Part shown: piece after piece, positions 62,609 through 64,000 of the stretch
Position numbering within the stretch: the first letter of the stretch is position 1
Layout of the letters: each line of letters opens with the position of its first letter
The notes under the pieces: generated by a model
Told to the model about the DNA's origin: nothing
What the model saw: only the letters and a program-made list of their open reading frames with translations
The model's database searches: none
From: Formosa sediminum
GTDB lineage: Bacteria > Bacteroidota > Bacteroidia > Flavobacteriales > Flavobacteriaceae
Length of the DNA: 64,000 bases
Assembly: GCF_007197735.1 (NCBI RefSeq)
Contig: NZ_CP041637.1
Location: forward strand, 3,629,001 to 3,693,000
Reading direction: 5' to 3'
Position numbers and translations under genes: made by a program

Positions 62609-64000
62609 TTACAATTTCACTGGTGTTTCATCTCCATTAAAGCTAATGGTTTGAACTTGCCCACCAATCATTTCAACTTTAAAGGCCATAGGATTTTCAG
62701 AAAAATCTATAAAAGATCCTTTCCCTTTTGTTATTAGAAGCGTTTTATCGGCTTCTGAATAGTTTAAGTTAACCTCAGAGTAAGCGCCGTTTTCATAATC
62801 ATAAGTTTCACTATCATCAAAATACAAAGTAAATTCCGCATCGGCTCCAGGGTACACCTTAAGAATGATAGGTTCATTCGTTTTCTGTGTAGCATACTGC
62901 ACTTTTGGTCCGAATGGTATAATAGAGCCTGCTTTAACAAAAAGAGGTGTTTCATCTAAATCGGCTTTTACAGTAATCTCCTGTCCGCCTTCAAGTTTTT
63001 CATTCGTCCAGTAGTTGTACCATGTTCCTTTTGGAAAATACATAGTTTTTTCGCGTTGCTCGTATTGGGTAACTATACCAACCATAAAAGATTCTCCAAA
63101 TAAAAACTGATCACTAATTCCCCAGACCTTTTTATCATTTGGATATTGATATGCTAACGGACTCATGAGTTGTTTACTGTTGGTTGTAATTTGCCAAGCT
63201 TGTGAATAAATATATGGCATAAGTTGGTAGCGTAAATCAATAAATTTGCGCGCAGTACTTTCAAATGCTTCATTATAACGCCAAATCTCGGTTTCCGAAA
63301 CATAACCGTGAATTCTAAATATTGGACTGAAGGTTCCAAACTGAAACCAACGGGTTAATAATTCAATAAATTCTGGATTGGTATATTGGTTATCGAATTC
63401 TGGATTAATGGATCTTGAATCTCTAAAAAATCCGCCAATATCATGCGTCCAATATGGAATTCCTGCCATGGTAAAATTAAGACCAGCAGCAATTTGCTCT
63501 TCCAATTGTTCCCAAGACGCTTCTACATCTCCAGACCACGAGGTTGCACCATAACGTTGTTGTCCGGCATAAGCTGAACGCGTTAAATTAAACACACGCT
63601 CTTTTGGAAATTCCTTACGACGGCCATCGTACATGGCTTTAGTTACAAGAAGTGAATACGGGTTTTGAACTTCTTCAAAACGACCAACAGCAGTTAACTG
63701 AGTAGCATCATTAACACCTTCCGGCTCTGTACCATCTAACCAAATAGAACTGACTCCTTTGTGAAACATAGAGTCGCTTAACATACGATAAAACCGTTCG
63801 CTTACCCCATTGTCGTAAATATCAATGTAGTTACTACTCTTAATTTTTTTAAGGTTGTATTTTTCCTCTAGCGCTTCATTTTTAACCTCTGGCCAAACAG
63901 ATACCATTAGTTTTAAATGTAATGATTTTAGGTCTGATAACATTCCATCTGGATCTGGATATTTTGCAGGATCCCATTCCGGACCTTTTGTGCCTTTTGG
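62609..64000 (-). CDS. GH31 family glycoside hydrolase, C-terminal part (partial at window edge)
   Basis: The frame is open to base 64000 and continues outside; 463 codons are visible. The catalytic nucleophile is the Asp in SIWLDGTEPEG (visible residue 89) and the acid/base is the Asp in SWSGDVEASW (about 158). The proximal beta domain follows, with VWGISDQFLFGESFMVGIV and FPKGTWYNYWTNEKLEGGQ. GH31 enzymes cleave alpha-glucosidic or alpha-xylosidic bonds with retention; the WLDGTEPE type includes alpha-xylosidases, but specificity is not certain. It is the most upstream gene of the locus inside the window. Confidence 0.92.
   Translation of the reverse strand, partial: PKGTKGPEWDPAKYPDPDGMLSDLKSLHLKLMVSVWPEVKNEALEEKYNLKKIKSSNYIDIYDNGVSERFYRMLSDSMFHKGVSSIWLDGTEPEGVNDATQLTAVGRFEEVQNPYSLLVTKAMYDGRRKEFPKERVFNLTRSAYAGQQRYGATSWSGDVEASWEQLEEQIAAGLNFTMAGIPYWTHDIGGFFRDSRSINPEFDNQYTNPEFIELLTRWFQFGTFSPIFRIHGYVSETEIWRYNEAFESTARKFIDLRYQLMPYIYSQAWQITTNSKQLMSPLAYQYPNDKKVWGISDQFLFGESFMVGIVTQYEQREKTMYFPKGTWYNYWTNEKLEGGQEITVKADLDETPLFVKAGSIIPFGPKVQYATQKTNEPIILKVYPGADAEFTLYFDDSETYDYENGAYSEVNLNYSEADKTLLITKGKGSFIDFSENPMAFKVEMIGGQVQTISFNGDETPVKL

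Noticed and set aside
1-64000. CRISPR arrays, tRNA or rRNA genes, IS elements and prophage genes
   Set aside because: No regularly spaced repeats, T-loop/anticodon patterns, transposase motifs or phage structural genes were seen on either strand by eye.

Overview
The window comes from the chromosome of a gliding member of the Flavobacteriaceae (phylum Bacteroidota), probably marine. The DNA is AT-rich. Spacers carry TAnnTTTG-type -7 promoter elements typical of Bacteroidota. GldI, GldF and GldG gliding genes are present, many genes encode short-signal lipoproteins, and one secreted nuclease ends in a type IX secretion sorting domain. No phage, IS element, CRISPR array, rRNA or tRNA gene was seen.

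Layout: 1-1523, part of an ABC exporter with an unknown membrane protein. 1585-4890, ndk, a DHH phosphoesterase, gldI and a two-domain prolyl isomerase lipoprotein. 4918-16078, housekeeping genes (pepD, a DUF3810 metalloprotease-like protein, a TrmH-type methyltransferase, a Ste24-type protease, cardiolipin synthase, a glycosyltransferase, a haem-binding protein, purB). 16079-17470, rmuC. 17545-23982, a cobalamin uptake locus: BtuFCD-like ABC genes on the minus strand, and divergently a cobalamin riboswitch followed by btuB and a BtuG-like surface lipoprotein. 24055-33808, glyA, fahA, acs, a small heat-shock protein, a sodium:alanine symporter, an acetyltransferase-like membrane protein and purC. 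33946-34491, a cytochrome c gene broken by a one-base shift in a homopolymer, with an 18-bp tandem duplication at its 3' end. 34687-40983, phoH, a SAM hydroxide adenosyltransferase, a monooxygenase-like protein, gldF, an unknown BamE-like gene, gldG and dnaN. 41027-49866, an Lrp regulator divergent from a histidine decarboxylase, two half-size YeeE/YedE transporters, a serine hydrolase, ribH, a TPR protein, recF, a lipoprotein, a DciA-like gene and an outer-membrane barrel. 50070-54830, a gluconate 5-dehydrogenase-like SDR, endonuclease I and an SDR/AraC/membrane-protein cassette.

55088-64000 is part of a polysaccharide utilization locus on the minus strand, cut by the right edge: a GH31 enzyme (partial), three paralogous secreted right-handed beta-helix proteins, a GH43 with a C-terminal carbohydrate-binding-like domain, and a GH39. 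The triplicated beta-helix family is the best candidate for an undescribed activity. No SusC/SusD pair or sulfatase lies inside the window, so the substrate is undetermined; the GH families suggest a xylose-containing or related glycan.

Most convergent gene pairs are separated by compact bidirectional hairpin terminators. Several genes appear to start at TTG or GTG, and some -7 elements lie so close to the start codon that leaderless transcripts are possible.
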